DNA from: Ottelia alismoides | Lineage: Eukaryota; Streptophyta; Magnoliopsida; Alismatales; Hydrocharitaceae | NCBI GenBank assembly: GCA_037367405.1 | Contig: JAZKJV010009775.1 | Span: forward strand, 186,001 to 250,000 | Direction: 5' to 3' | DNA: 64,000 nucleotides | Shown: positions 42,201-54,849 of the stretch, one piece after another | How positions within the stretch are numbered: the first letter of the stretch is position 1 | Layout: each line of letters begins with the position of its first letter | Notes under the pieces: generated by a model | What the model was told of the DNA's origin: nothing | Databases searched by the model: none | The model's input: only the letters and a program-made list of their open reading frames with translations | Translations under genes and position numbers: made by a program

Positions 42201-43420
42201 TGTTGTAATTGTTTATTTGTATTGTTTTGCAAAGCTGCAACCTCAAAGCGAGCTTCAACCAGAAGTTTCCAAATCAAGAGATCAAGGATTCAGGATCTCA
42301 TCGATCATATCTTGACACCGATAGATCGTTATTTGTCGATCATGTGAATTTCACTTGTTGATTATGCCTTGTCGATCATACACGTGAACTTATCAATCGT
42401 ATTTTAAACTCCCTCCCAACAGTCATCAACTGATCGATCATTGCTTTTCAGTTGATCGATCATTGACAGTTTATCGATCATATTATTTGTCATAAACGAT
42501 CATATGATTCATATAAAGAAATCATATATGATTTCATGCCTATTTTGTTTCCAACAACATTTTCTCGGACCCCTACATAAATGACCCCATACTTGTTACT
42601 GGAGCACAAACCACTTGAGCAATCACTCCTACATCTTCTACAAAAGTGAGAAGCTCTCTTTGAGGAATTTCCTCGATATTCTTCCTCACGTTCACCGATT
42701 CAGTCGATCTTTCGAGAAGAACACTTTGGTTGAAAAGTTGTAAAGCAAAGTTCTTCATTTCAACAGAATTCGGTTGCTCGTCGCCTTTCAAGTTCTTCTG
42801 ATTGAAGTCAGAATTCTTTTGGTGGCCTTAGAGCAGTGGTATTTACTATTTGCTTGATATTGATTATTTACATGTATTATCTATGACATAACTATTGTGA
42901 TGCTATTTGTGAATCTTAAAGAAATTATATCATGTTGATTTATCTCTAGATATCATTATTCTTAATTGAACAATTTATTTATTGATATCTGTGAAAATAA
43001 TACTGGAAAAGAATAATGTTATATCCTTTTATTTCTAGTTAACATCTTTCTGCAGGACTTTAAGTGCCTGAACCTAAGTGTGCAGAGAAGCTCTTGACGC
43101 GAGATATCAAGGAAGTACGAAGAAGTCGAAAGCTCTTTTGTCCTTCTACTTATGCTGCAATCTCTAATATATAATGCTGATTTTGGTGTTTGATTCAAGA
43201 TTGTGAAGCATCAGCTTTGTAAGTGGTTGAAATATCTCAGGCCCTATTGAAAGCAGTTGATTAGCTCGGCTAATCAGGAAATCCCGAGTTAGGAAGACTC
43301 GGGTTGAGGTATTTACCTAAGTGGGTTTTCACGCTAAAATATTGTGCAAAGTGTGTTGATTGGATTACTTGGTTGATTGTTTTTATGCTGGTCAGTTATT
43401 CGGGAAAAGTTTTTAAAACT
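42201..43420. mobile_element. Possible solo LTR relic of a SIRE-like copia
   Basis: This stretch repeats the layout of the SIRE-like LTRs at 23-29 kb (opposite orientation): a TGTTG start, clusters of TGATCGATCA palindromes (42300-42510), a segment with AAGACTCGGGTTGAGG, and TTTACCTAAGTGGGTTTTCACG resembling the conserved 3' part of those LTRs. Ends and TSD could not be fixed. Confidence 0.35.
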
Positions 43421-44407
43421 TCCTAGAACCATTGTTCACCCCCATCCAGTGGTGTTACGATCTCTGAACTCACAAATCTCTCAACAGATGCTACGACGTC
43501 CCGATTGGTGTTTCCAATCAGAAGTGCCGTCGATTTAAATGATTTGGGGCCGACCTTGGAGCCATTGCCAGAAAGGAAGGACCCGGTAGAGGGAAGCACG
43601 CCTCTCACGACAACGATACAAGCAAAATGCGAATTCGATGAGATTCGAGTTTGAAAGGTATCTACGGAACCATTTCAGGAAAGTGAAGATTTGTTATCGG
43701 AAAAGCGGGATTGTTTTAAAAAGTTACCTTCTATGGAACCACGCCCCTGATTATTGTGCAACGCCGTCTTGAGTCATAAGGTGAGTCCATCACCTCAAGG
43801 GTTAGGGCCTTGTTGGAGGTAGGTGCTCGCTTTTTACTACTGGGTATTCAGATCGCATACTCGAATAACCCTTTAAGCTTCCTGGAGCTCCATCGGATTG
43901 TCTAAGGTATCGGGTTTCTATTCAAACCCAGATCGTAGGGTTATGGCCTTTTTGACCCTCTGCAACTCAGGTTAGTAGGATCCAGTGCTTCTTTGGACCC
44001 GGTCTTCCCAAATCAACATGTACGTCCCATACTCCACAAGGCACTCAATGACGAATGCAAAGGACCTCTGGCTGAGAAGAGCCATCTATCGTGCTTCATG
44101 TAGGCGAAAACTCGGGAAGGCCCTTGTTGAGTGGTTTTAAGCCTTGGCTCCAGGCTCTTTCTCTAGTGGTGGTGTCTTTGGGCTAGGTGGTGTCCTCTGG
44201 TTCGCCACTGCTCTCGTCAATTGGTGAAGCGCTTCCAACCACCTCCTCGGACTCCTCTTATGGGGTGAGAGGGAAGGAGGAAAATCCAAGTGCTACCAAA
44301 AGAGAGAGGAATACAGTTCCATCGGTTCAATATATTTCAGATCAAAATCGTTGGAATACGTGTGTGGCATGAGCTGTTGCACTTTTAGGAGTCCCGTTGG
44401 TTCCTAA
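43421..44407 (+). other. L1 spacer between ORF1 region and endonuclease
   Basis: Moderately GC-rich, with only short frames. It lies between the presumed LTR relic and the endonuclease start. Probably decayed ORF1 or inter-ORF sequence of the L1; nothing else is recognised. Confidence 0.35.
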
Positions 44408-44917
44408 ATGAAGTTCTTGACCTGGAATATCAGTGGTCTAGAGGACCCGAAGAAGAGACCAAGGATTAGTGCTTTGTTGCAAGAGTGGAAGTGTGAGATC
44501 GTGTTACTGCAAGAGTCAAAACTAGTGTCCTGCTTGGAAATGACTTGGAAGTCCATGGGGGAGAGTGCTCTCTCGATGTACAGAACTCTTGATGTTGCAG
44601 GCAATGCATGGGGAATTATTGTCACATGGAAAAACACGCTTTTCGATTTTGTTGTAGAACACAAGGGTAGGCATGCTCAATCGATGGTCCTCCTGATTAT
44701 TCGCTCGAATATTATGGTGTTGATTTCATGTGTTTATCGGCCTACCTCAGCTAAACTATGGTATGAAATCCCTGAAGTCAGAACTTTGTTCCTGAATGTT
44801 GCATGGTTGGTGAGAGGGGATTTTAATGTAACCCTTCTCTCTTTTGACCATCCCCGATTGCGTGGCGGGCAAGATCCTGGCTCCTTGAAGTTTGAGGAGC
44901 CGATTGATGACATGTAG
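44408..44917 (+). pseudogene. L1 APE-type endonuclease
   Basis: 169 codons: MKFLTWNISGLEDPKKR, EIVLLQESKLVS, WGIIVTWKN, VYRPTS and VRGDFNVTL, the L1 endonuclease motifs (WN, QE, GDFN). A TAG ends it, but L1-like sequence continues in frame (VIDAIDTRFT) and on to RFEKGWLLEEDFKDMVYDHW near 45120-45175. Inactive. Confidence 0.85.
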
Positions 44918-45299
44918 TTGGAGGTAATAGATGCTATTGATACGAGATTCACTTGACGTAGCACTGGCTCTCGGTCAAGATGGGATCAGTTTCTTACTTC
45001 ATCCCAACTTCTAGAACTTTTTCCTCTGTCCTCATCTTCATTTAGGCCACGATCTAGGTTAGACGATACACCGCTAGTTTCAGACTCAGGTGCTGAGCAG
45101 GCACCGTGAAATTTTGTAAGATTTGAGAAGGGTTGGCTACTGGAAGAAGATTTCAAAGATATGGTCTATGATCACTGGTCTTCCACGGTGGTCTCTGACA
45201 CTATTGTAGTTCGTTTGGCGGAGAAGTTAATTCTCTTCATCTCAGTCTCTGTAAGCACAAGAAGGAGGTCCGGGAGATGAGAAGAGCTCGGAGATCGAA

Positions 45300-48200
45300 T
45301 GTGACGCCCTCAGATTCGAATACCCATTTACGCAACATTCACAATATAACATTCACTAAAGATCACATTAGGCAACATGAATTTGAGGGGAAATTTTTCA
45401 CTTTTGCATTTGACATTCACATCAATATAATAATTTAACAACCACATAATAACAAGATGTACAACCAAATTTTCATTTCAATGATTTCTATATATATACA
45501 ACATGTAACAAACTAAACTGACAGTATACATGTATCCCAAAAATGTATAGAAGAGAAAAGAAAGCATATACCTCATAAACTGCAAACTACAACTGTATCG
45601 TCTGGTATATGTACGTATGCTCGGGATCATCTACCAGCAACTAAGTCGCAAGCTTCTTTCCTGCCAAGCATGCAAGGAATAAAGGGACGTCAACAAATGT
45701 CAGTACAATCCAGTATAAAACATAAATAACAGATTTATTGTGTTCAAAAGAAAGCAAGTAGAGAGGCAATAATATTTAACTTTAACAAAACTACCTGCAT
45801 AAGAAAATGATTTTCAAGTCGCTTTATTTGAATCTCCCATGATTTCCCATTACTCCAAATTTTCCATATTTACATTTATACATATATATATAATGACCTA
45901 TCTAATTTTATATTTTTTAACATTTGGAGGTCAGGTTGATAGATCTTGATATTGCAGATGATTAGTGTCTGATATGGGTTTTAGTTTTGTAACACTTCTC
46001 AAGTCTAGCGGATAGTCGACGGTTTTGGTCTGAGTGTGACCTCACACTGTGACTCTAAATAGTGAAAAGTACCTTAGGGTTGGGGTGCCTCCGTAGGCAT
46101 GCGGCGAAGTGTAATGCATCCTCATTAAATTCCCAACACGTCCACTAGCTTAACTTATCACTTGTAGTAGTAGACCCAAGATTCGATTCATGGTCGATGA
46201 TCGATGATTTGATAATGATGATAAATTTTGTATCAAGGTCTATTGTAATCAACTCGATGATAGCCCACATAATTGTAACTTGTCTTATTTCTAACCAAGT
46301 TCAATCGTAACCAACTCCAATCTTAATTGTGATTGATCTCAACTTCTAACCAATTTAACTGTAACTGATCTCGGATGTAGCCATCGCCAAACCTATTGGC
46401 GGAACGGTAATTAAAACTCAAGCGGTGAGGTAGTCTCCTAAGAGACCCTTCCGTCTCGCCCTCTAGGTGGAAGTGCGGTCCATTAGAGGGATAAGTCTAC
46501 TCCAAAACTACGCCACTAAGACGAGTGAGAAAGACTCTCCGGAAAAGTCACTCGAAACGGGCCCGACCGGTACGGGCAGACGAGCTCGTACGAAAAATTA
46601 AAATCGAGGGACCCCCAAACTAGGTACCCTAAAACAAGGGGTCTACGAAACTAGTCAAAAGTCGGGATCCCAACCAAGCGTAAAAACACTGCGAGCTCGC
46701 ATAAAAACTGTAAGGACTGGGATCCTAGACCCGCACACTTGGCAACCGCTACCCTAGTTGGGCTTCCTTTCCTCCGCCCAGGTGAGGGTCGCCGCACCTC
46801 GCACGGTCAGGTGTAAGGGATACCTTGACCGATACTCTTAATTATAAGTCAACACTCATGCTTATCAAATCGTCTGTCTGTGTCAACATCCATTAACAAG
46901 TTAACATATCACCAATCAGTTGATCTTTAACAGAGTCCTTAATCCAAGTTACAAAGCAGAACAAAATGACATGATCTAAAATGAAGCTCCCTCTATTAAA
47001 TACTTGCGATAATTCATCTGATTAGAACTGTGATGTGTAAGCAAAATATTGCCATATAATAACTCGACCGGATCAAGAGAGTTGTGACGAACTGATCCTC
47101 AAACATATTGTTATTAGACCCAATTAGAGACCAGGAAAGCCCTTAATGAGAACCGCTACCTAGGCCAAACTTAAATATTTACGAGACTACATTTGGATTG
47201 TAAAGATCATTACTGGTGATTCCTACTTACTCAGGAACATTTAGATAATTATTCATGTTAATAAATCCCTATTTGCTTCGTGTGGGGAGAGTGTTGCTGG
47301 CTATTTATTTATATTTGTACAACATGAGTTTGTACTCTATGAAGAACATCAAGTCCATTTTATTTTTACATGAGTAACTATGTTCCGTCAGCAATAGAAT
47401 AAAATTCTAGTGTCACCTGATCAAGCAATTATATACTTTATATTTAAATATGATCTTTCCATGTTTAAACAACATTCTACTACTTGTAAATTGCGATGTC
47501 ATAATTACATTGACTGTTGGTTGCCTATAGAAAAGTTATGTTCACAAAACCAGAAACTATATATGATTTCTCGTGCAGAGGTCTATGTATATATTTATGT
47601 ATCTTAATGCCATCCTTTCTTTATTTTTAGAACACGTTTCAAAATCTTGATCAGTTATAAAAGTTGGATGTTCGTTTGATCATGCCTTGCAATAGGCGTG
47701 TTTATTCTCCTGAGCAAGCAGAGTTTTATTCTGTATATAATTATGACGTCTCATTTCAATATCCTCACAAAAAATCACAATAGTAGAAATGGTTAATATT
47801 TAAACCCCTGCAGTTTCTTGCCATTTGCTGCAATTTATTATCAGTTTACAACACTTCCTGCTAATTATGAATACCCAAATTCGTTAGCATTACCCCCATA
47901 ACACTAACATTTATCCAAGGTTTGAAAAAACGAAAGGCGGAACGAGGCGGTCTCCTTGGAATCGAGGCGAGGCTTAGCCTCGAGGCAGTCGAGGCGTAAG
48001 CCTCAGTTTATATAGAAAAATACGTATAAAACTACAATTATATATATCTTTATTTAATTATATGTTCTCTGCCTAATCTATAATAATTTACACTACAAGA
48101 TATGATGAAATAATAAAGATAAGAACCCCAAAATAGAAGATAGAATAACATCATATACATTTCTACACATTTTCATCCAATCAAAGAGGAATTCATTGAC

Positions 48201-50232
48201 TATAGATATTGTGAAAGAATTAAACAATACATATATGTCTATGAAATATTATTGTAATTAAAAGTATGACTAAATATACATCGAAGAAATTTATGTTATG
48301 AGTCTAACATATAATATATGATCGCACGAGAAACCATGAATCATATCCATTCGAGCAAATCTTTGAAATATTGTTGTAATTAAAAGTTCGATTAAATATA
48401 TGTCGAAGAAATTTATGTTATGTCTAATCTATAATATAAGGCAACATGAGAAACCGTGAACGTTATCCATTTTGTTTTGCTTGATATATTGCAAATCTTG
48501 TTAAGTTACAAGTATTGTTTAATTTAATATATATGAATTCATTCATTAAGAGTGAAATAGTAAGAGTTTGCCAAAATAGTTGGATATATTAATTGTAAAT
48601 ATGAAGTTATGGGCATGAAATAAACATCATAGTTAGGCATTCATCTTATATTTCATTATCCTAAATAAACAGATATTTATAAGCTTCTCAAACTACTAAG
48701 TAAACCATTAAAATAATAAAAAATACTTCAAAAAAAGCAAAAACACCTCACGAAACGCCTCGAGGCTACGCCTCGACCACTCGAGGTGCACGCCTCACAG
48801 GATTGGTCTGAGGCGTAAGCCTCGAGGCTAAAAGGGACCGCCTCGCCTCGAGGCGTACGCCTCGACCGCCTCGAGGCTAGCCTTTTCAAACCATGCATTT
48901 ATCTTAATATAGTAATTCCATATAACAATCTGTAGAGCCTGAGTACTTTCTTTGAATCCAATACCTAGAGTTACGAGGGCATTCAGGTTGAAGAGCCACG
49001 AACATAAATTTAAACTTCATCTAAAAACTGTAATGATTTTATAATATGACAGAACAGTGTAATTCTCTTCCTTTAGTTGTCAATCCATAAAATAATTAAT
49101 GTTTGTATTATTCTTTTTACCACTAGAATTATCATTGATTATGGTAAGGAACATCTGTAAACTACTTATATGGCAGCAAATGGTGGTTTAATTTGTCCCC
49201 AAAAACTCAAATTTTAATATAAAATCAGTAGCAAACTAAGGTTTTAAATTTGGGTTTCTAGGAGAGATGGATGACAACAAGAAGGAAAAATGATGCATGC
49301 ATGGTAGCAAAGAGAAGGATGTTGGATTGTACCTCAAATTTCCCCAATTTGAAGATGAACAAGCATGTAGGAACTTGATCAGTTGCTAGACAATAGTCTA
49401 AAATGGAGGAAAATAGCAAGAAGGAGTCTAACACCTTAGATGTTGCTGTAGAGAGTAGAGATCTTCTAGAGCTGCTGAGAAGAGTTCCAGCAACAAATTT
49501 CAATCTAAATGGAGAGGAAACATGGTGCTCAGCTGGAATTTGAGGAAAAAGAGAGGAAAGGAAAATGAGAGGAAGCTTCGTATGCCAACATTAAGTGATA
49601 TCATCCTTGACATCATTAGTGGCATCAGCATGCAGATGTCAGCATGTTGATATCATTATTATGATTTTTTTTGCTTGATATCATTGTTATGATTTTTTTG
49701 ATGGATTTACAGACTTCTATTGTAGGAAAAAGTTTTAAAATTTTTATTTTTTCAATAACCATTTTCTCTTAATTATTTAAGATTTTAAAATTGACTGAAT
49801 TCGCGCCTCAAACCTCGGATTTTGATGCGTAATATCTCGTTTTGATCGTCTCTGAACGGCGATCAATATGAGTATAATATTCATATACTTTAGATCGGGT
49901 ATGAATATCCAAAATTCTCGAGATACAGTTTTGGTTTGGGGTTGAATTTTGTAATTTAAAAATATCAAACGATCTCCGATTGACGAACGGTCGATTCCGT
50001 TGATTTTATTTCGTCGAATCGGATTTTTAAGTGGTCTCAGTTTGTTTCGTGGTTTCTGAATTTCGTGGCTTTTCCGTGGCATGCATTGCGATACGATCGA
50101 TTTTTGGTCAATTGTGACCGAACAACTTTTGACTCGCGATCAATAGATTAATTTAGGTCATTTACGTTGATTAATAACTTTTACTAACCCTAATCGAGTC
50201 GGGTTTGGGTTTAATTGGATCTAAATGTTACA
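45300..50232 (-). mobile_element. Solo LTR of a Ty3/gypsy element, 4.9 kb, with a hAT-type insertion
   Basis: Plus reading starts TGTGACGCCCTCAGATTCG and ends CTAAATGTTACA, so on the minus strand it runs TGTAACATTTAG to GGGCGTCACA. The perfect TSD is TCGAA (45295-45299, 50233-50237). Its minus strand is homologous along its length to the LTR at 58913-62835: the same start (TGTAACAT..GATCCAA..AAACC), the same CGAATC.GAGGGC.TCACA end, and a shared GC-rich block (46390-46830 against 61310-61735). Without the 980-bp hAT-type insert and its TSD it is about 3.94 kb, close to 3.92 kb. No internal region remains, so it is a solo LTR from LTR-LTR recombination. Confidence 0.9.
47916..48895. mobile_element. 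Non-autonomous hAT-type element with CCTCGAGG palindrome arrays
   Basis: The ends CAAGGTTTGAAAA and TTTTCAAACCATG are inverse repeats (one mismatch). They are flanked by the perfect 8-bp TSD CATTTATC (47908-47915, 48896-48903), the hAT TSD length. Both subterminal regions are rich in GCCTCGAGGC, GGCGTACGCC and GAGGCG, with about 140 bp of them on the right and 80 on the left. The 700-bp centre is AT-rich and non-coding. It inserted in the gypsy solo LTR and accounts for its extra length. Confidence 0.87.
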
Positions 50233-50237
50233 TCGAA

Positions 50238-51115
50238 GGCAGAGGATATGTGTAGACTGGATAGACTAGAAGACACTAGAGATCCCTCTAAGGTGGAATT
50301 GAATGAGAAGGCTACCTTTTAGAAAATCAAGACATGAGAGTTGTGTTAGCAGTAGAAGCAAAGATTAAGATAGTCTTGGCTTAATGATGGAGATGCAAAT
50401 ACAAAGTTCTTTCATCGTATGGCGAGTGGAAGGAGAAGACACAATCTTTTCCAATCTGTCGCAGTGAATGACAGGCGGGTTGATGGTGATCAAGATGAGA
50501 GTTGTCTTGGCAAAGTACTTCATAGACTTTCAGGGGCTCTACCTATTTTCAGTGGAGATGTTCGGGTCTTGGGGCTCAATCTTCGTCCAACCAACAAGCC
50601 AGATACCTTACTCAGATTATCACTTTGGAGGAACTCAAAGTGGCAGTCTGAAACCTGAATGTTAATGGGACACCTGGCCCTGATGGTTTCTCTGTTGCCT
50701 TTTATCATGAGTTCTGGTCTTCGGTGTGCAGAGATGTTTTAGAGGTTGCGGAAGAGTTTACAAGTGACAATGGTGGTTTTGAACATGAGAGCATGGCTCT
50801 ACTTTTTCTTCTACCAAAGAAGGTCTCCGAGAGGTCTAAAATGAGGAGGTAGAGACAATTGATCATATTTTTTCACTTGTAAGAAGATAGCAAGAGTTTG
50901 ACAAAAATCTGGCCTTACCTGGCAAAGACTACACAACCTTCAGCTTTTTTAGGATACTCTATTTTTGAACAAGCATCATCCTAATTGGGAACTACACTTT
51001 CCGCTAGATGTTGTATGGGCTATTTGGTTGGCCAGAAATCGAGTTATTTTTTTGTAGGATGGTTTTTATATAGAAAATGTAATTTCTCATGCCAAAACTC
51101 GTATCAAGTTTTGAG
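50238..51115 (+). pseudogene. L1 LINE, 3' part with internal RT deletion
   Basis: Resumes after the solo LTR with EDMCRLDRLEDTRDPSKVEL, then NDGDANTKFFHRMASGRRRH and VNDRRVDGD, typical L1 sequence before RT. RT block NGTPGPDGFSVAFYHEFW follows, then LLFLLPKK. At about 50850 it jumps to the C-terminal zf-RVT type region (ETIDHIFF, then HFPLDVVWAIWLARNRVIF), so the RT palm including the catalytic motif is deleted. It ends near 51115 against a copia LTR fragment. No poly-A tail is seen. Confidence 0.8.
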
Positions 51116-51360
51116 GGAAAATAAGTTTTTGTTATTTATAGAGCCCTGGGGTTCTTATATAAAAAAAGAGAGAAAACCTTAATGGGTAAATTACATAATA
51201 AGGATTGAGAAATAAGTAAACTGGAAAAAGAGTAACATAACACAAAACTCTCAACACTCCCCCTCAAGTTGGAGCATAGATGTCTATCAGACTCTGCTTG
51301 GAAAAACATCTATGAAAGGGTCCTCAAGCAAGAGCCTTGCTAAATACATATGCAGTTGAT
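51116..51360 (-). mobile_element. copia fragment: LTR, polypurine tract and RNase H end (copia 4)
   Basis: An LTR-like stretch with TATA (TTATATAAG-type, minus strand) and AAATTACATAATAAGG ends TCTCAACA at 51256. It is followed by CTCCCCCTCAAGTTGGAG, the plus reading of a PPT, and the last codons of a copia polyprotein. It is related to copia 1 and copia 2 but a different copy, truncated on both sides. Confidence 0.75.
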
Positions 51361-51394
51361 GAACCTCTAACTGGTTAGAATAATTATCACTTGT

Positions 51395-53859
51395 TGTAAT
51401 ACGACCAGTTAACACTCAATCAGAACTGAATGAAATCTCCGCGAAGAGGATTCAGCTTTAATTTATATCATGGACAAGTCCAAGGTCGAACACAATGACA
51501 CGAGCAATTAGCTAACTTAATCTTGGTGTTAAATATTTAATTTAGCAATTTAGTAGTAATATAGGTCAAGCAACAATAATCAATGCAATGCATGATCTTG
51601 TTAAAAAAGTTTTTATGCAAATTTATTACATGAATAATAATGATGCTAATGCAACATTAACTATACAATGCCCAAACACACAAGGAATCTCCTGATTTAA
51701 TAATAAATAACTCAATCAATTAATTTAGAAATCAATGAAATAGATACAATTAGTTATAAGTTCTAATTGATCAAACTAAGCAATTTGTGAAAAATTAAAC
51801 AACTGACATAATCAGTATTACAACAAATTTCTCAAGTATGAATCAAATCAAGAAATCAATTAAGCAATGATGTATTTAAGGGACCTAACTAGATTTGGGA
51901 AAATGCAATGCAAATCAGGAAGTTTAATAGATCAACAAACACATAGAGGGTCAATTTTAAACTTAATATTAAAGCTGAATAGACAATTCATACTCTCTAA
52001 AATTTAATACATGAAGGATGGATCAAATCCGCGAATAAAATGCACCAATTAAAGAGCATAAAATTATCTTTAAATTGACATTGATTTCATTAAATTTGGA
52101 TAAAAGGTTCACAAGTTATTCACTAGATAATACATGGGCATATTTGCAATAAACTTAATAAAAACTGGCAAAAAACATCACAAATAGATACTCAGGGATT
52201 GAAATGCAATTTTGAAAGCCGATGGGGCAAAATGCGTAAAAATACAAAGGCGGAAGGGTTTATCAGTAAATATAAGAAATCGGCATGGTGTTTCACCGCC
52301 TCATGTGCATTGGACGCGTGACACCAGGCTGGGAGCGTGCTCTGGTTTGAGTGCACGTAGAGGCTTGATGCGCTGGTTTGGACAGCTCGAGGCCGAGGCT
52401 GCGAATCACTGCTTCGGGAGTGAGTCGTGGCAGCCTCAGAACCGTTAGATCTTGCCCATTTGGGATAGATCCAACGATAACCGCTTTATGTTGTTCTCCA
52501 TCTCCTCCACGTACGACGGTGGTGCAACAAAGCTCCGATGGACCTCTTTCTCCTTGTGTTCTCTTGCAGCTCTTGAATATCGAGGAAGCCTTCTCAATCC
52601 CTTGCGAAGAAGCTATAAGGCGAGGGCTAAGGTTGATTTAGAAGAGAGAGGATATATCAATGCAATCTCATCGGAGAAGACGAGTTCGAACAAAATCCCA
52701 TGGAAATTCCCATCATTCACCTGCAACGGTTAGGAACAAGACCCAACGGATCTTTGCGAAGCTTTTGATGCATAGATGGGGTGAAATGGAGGCTCGACGA
52801 AGTGTGAAGGTCTTGAGCCCTAAATGGGTCCACAGGCTTTGCAAACTTGTAAAAGGATCGATGTGAACACGATATTGGAGAAAAGGATAGAGAATACTAG
52901 AAGGTATGCGTGAAGCAATGGAGTAAGGCGAGGGTGTCGATTGGATCAGATGAGCGAACACTAAGAGATACAAGGAGTAGAAAATGGAGAAAATGCAAAA
53001 TAACAGAGATTAAAGAAACTAACTTGAAGAATTTGTAATCGAAAATGAAATTCGACTTGAATCTTAGCTTGATTGGAAGCTTAGATAGCTTCTTTGGTCT
53101 TCGTTTGACAAGTTCAGCAAGGACTTGAAGCTTCAACAACACCAAACATGGGTCTGCAACTTGGCTTACACACCAAGGATCTCACCGGAGGAATGGTCCT
53201 TCGCTCACCAATCGGAACTCTAACTGTCACTCAGAGGTTGTTGGTGCTCGGAGAATCCTTGCTAGAATCGCGAATACCGTCAATGGTTGTCGGGAGAGTC
53301 TGAAACTGAAAATCTGTAGATTCTGGAAAATCTGGCTTGGTGGCATCTGGAGTGGAGAATCTAGAATCTGACGAACTGGCCTGTTGTAGAACTCTACACA
53401 ATACTCCACCTTTCTCTCATACTTGTCGAAACACAATGACAACGACCAAGTTGGGAGAATACAAGAAAATGCGGAGAATAAAACATCACATATGACGTCA
53501 CAATTTCTCGGCTTTCTTTTCAATCAAAAATTTTCAATTTTTTTTCCTTCGATTATTTCATTCATTTTTTAATAGCCTTCACTTTTTTTTCTCAAATAAG
53601 TTGTTCATTTCATTTTTTTACAGCTTTTATTTTTTTTATTTTTTGGGTCAAAATTTTCTTGTACAGATTTTTTTGTACGGTCCTCTTTTTTCCTTTTTTT
53701 TGAACGAAGAAACTTGGCCCACTTGGGCCCAAAGATAATGGCCCAAACAGCGAGCAACAACTTGCTCTCTCTCTCTTTCTTTTCTCCCCTTTTTTAATAT
53801 ATAAAGCCCCTCTCTCCCTTTTTTCACATTTTCTCTTTCGGCCCACCTGGGCCCTTACA
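51395..53859. mobile_element. Candidate long LTR or unassigned repeat
   Basis: Bounded by TGTAATACGACC and GGGCCCTTACA, i.e. TG..CA with a short TGTAA/TTACA inversion, 2465 bp. It holds a long AT-rich first part and a GC-richer block near 52200-52900. There is no TSD (left flank CTTGT, right flank ATAAA) and no second copy in the window. No gene is supported: frames at 52212-52866 have no recognised domain. Confidence 0.3.
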
Positions 53860-54571
53860 ATAAAAAGACCTTTTTAAAAAAAACGCAACCCGATTGGACT
53901 CTTTATTTAGGGTTCCACTTGGAACCCCTCTTTCTCAAAGTCGTTGCCCCCGATGGGTTTCCCTGATCCAGAGGGTGTCGCCGCCCCTGGAAAAGGGGCT
54001 GAAGGAGAAACGTCGCCACTGGAGCATCGCTCCCCGACGGGGTTTACTTAATCGATTGTCGCTGCCGCCAAGGGGATCTGCGCTGCGAGGGGGATGCGCC
54101 TTGACACGGGCGAAAGAGGAGGCCACGTCGCATCCTAGTTTTTTTCTTCGATGCATAGGTGGAGAGGGCTGCTTGGAGCTCGCCGCCTACAGGTGTCGCA
54201 CGTTAGAAGAACTGCGAGAGGGAGGTCTCGCCGCCTGGGGGTGCGCGGTGTCGCCTAGTAGACATGGGCGCACAAGTGGGGGCTTCTACGGTGGAGGATC
54301 AAGGATGGGAGAAGGCTCTGCCTGGAAGTGGTGGAGCAACTGGAATCGCCTGGAGTCACTGGAAGGGGGAGTGTTACCTGCATGGATTTGAAGGATGGCG
54401 GCGAACAAAACATAACATGACTCCATAAATTAGGGTTTTAAAAACCCAAAAAAATATGTCGAACTTGAATAATCAGGAGCATAATATTCTTCAAGATCAA
54501 AACACTAAAATTGAATCTCGAACTAATGAGTGAAAAATAACTCCTCGAGAATCGAACCCGCATTGATACCA
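53860..54571 (-). other. Leader-like region downstream of a copia LTR
   Basis: Read on the minus strand, this follows the LTR at 54572-54821 with TGGTATCAATGCGGGTTC, a PBS-like sequence, then about 600 bases that look like an untranslated leader and fragmentary N-terminal coding sequence. The plus-strand open frame at 53894-54391 has no recognisable domain. Confidence 0.45.
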
Positions 54572-54821
54572 TGTTAGAAAATATGAATGCAGAAGTGAAT
54601 ATCAGAGAATAATGATAAAAGAACAATATGGAACGACGGGATTTAACGGGAGAACGCCTCAAAGGGCTAATTTATGCATTGCACTTTCTCTCTCGATATA
54701 GGGGGTCTGGTGCTTCTTATATAGCCTCCATATACCCTCCAAGTCCCACCAGTCGTAGATGTGGGACTAAACTCATGATGTGGTAAATGAATCTTGGAAG
54801 GATCCATTTACACATCTTACA
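54572..54821 (-). repeat. LTR of copia 6
   Basis: Minus reading starts TGTAAGATGTG, has a TATA box CTATATAAG near 54720-54712, and ends TTTTCTAACA. 250 bp. It lies between RNase H sequence (upstream) and a PBS-like sequence (downstream), so it has a pol end on one side and a PBS on the other. Confidence 0.6.
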
Positions 54822-54849
54822 TATGAATGACACGTACTCTAATAGAAGT

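Larger units (their letters stand above)
41148..45294 (+). mobile_element. L1-type LINE, 5' part (ORF1 region and endonuclease)
   Basis: Begins near 41148 where the copia reading stops. Two tandem zinc-knuckle-like segments (CYNTYGHRASSC and CCSVVGHHRSSC) lie at about 41310-41410, as in plant L1 ORF1. The endonuclease is at 44408-44917. A likely LTR relic interrupts it at about 42201-43420. The element is split at 45294 by the solo gypsy LTR and continues at 50238. ORF1 is too decayed to delimit. Confidence 0.65.

Noticed and set aside
53894..54391. 165-codon plus-strand frame
   Set aside because: Antisense to the leader of a copia element; no recognised domain, biased composition.
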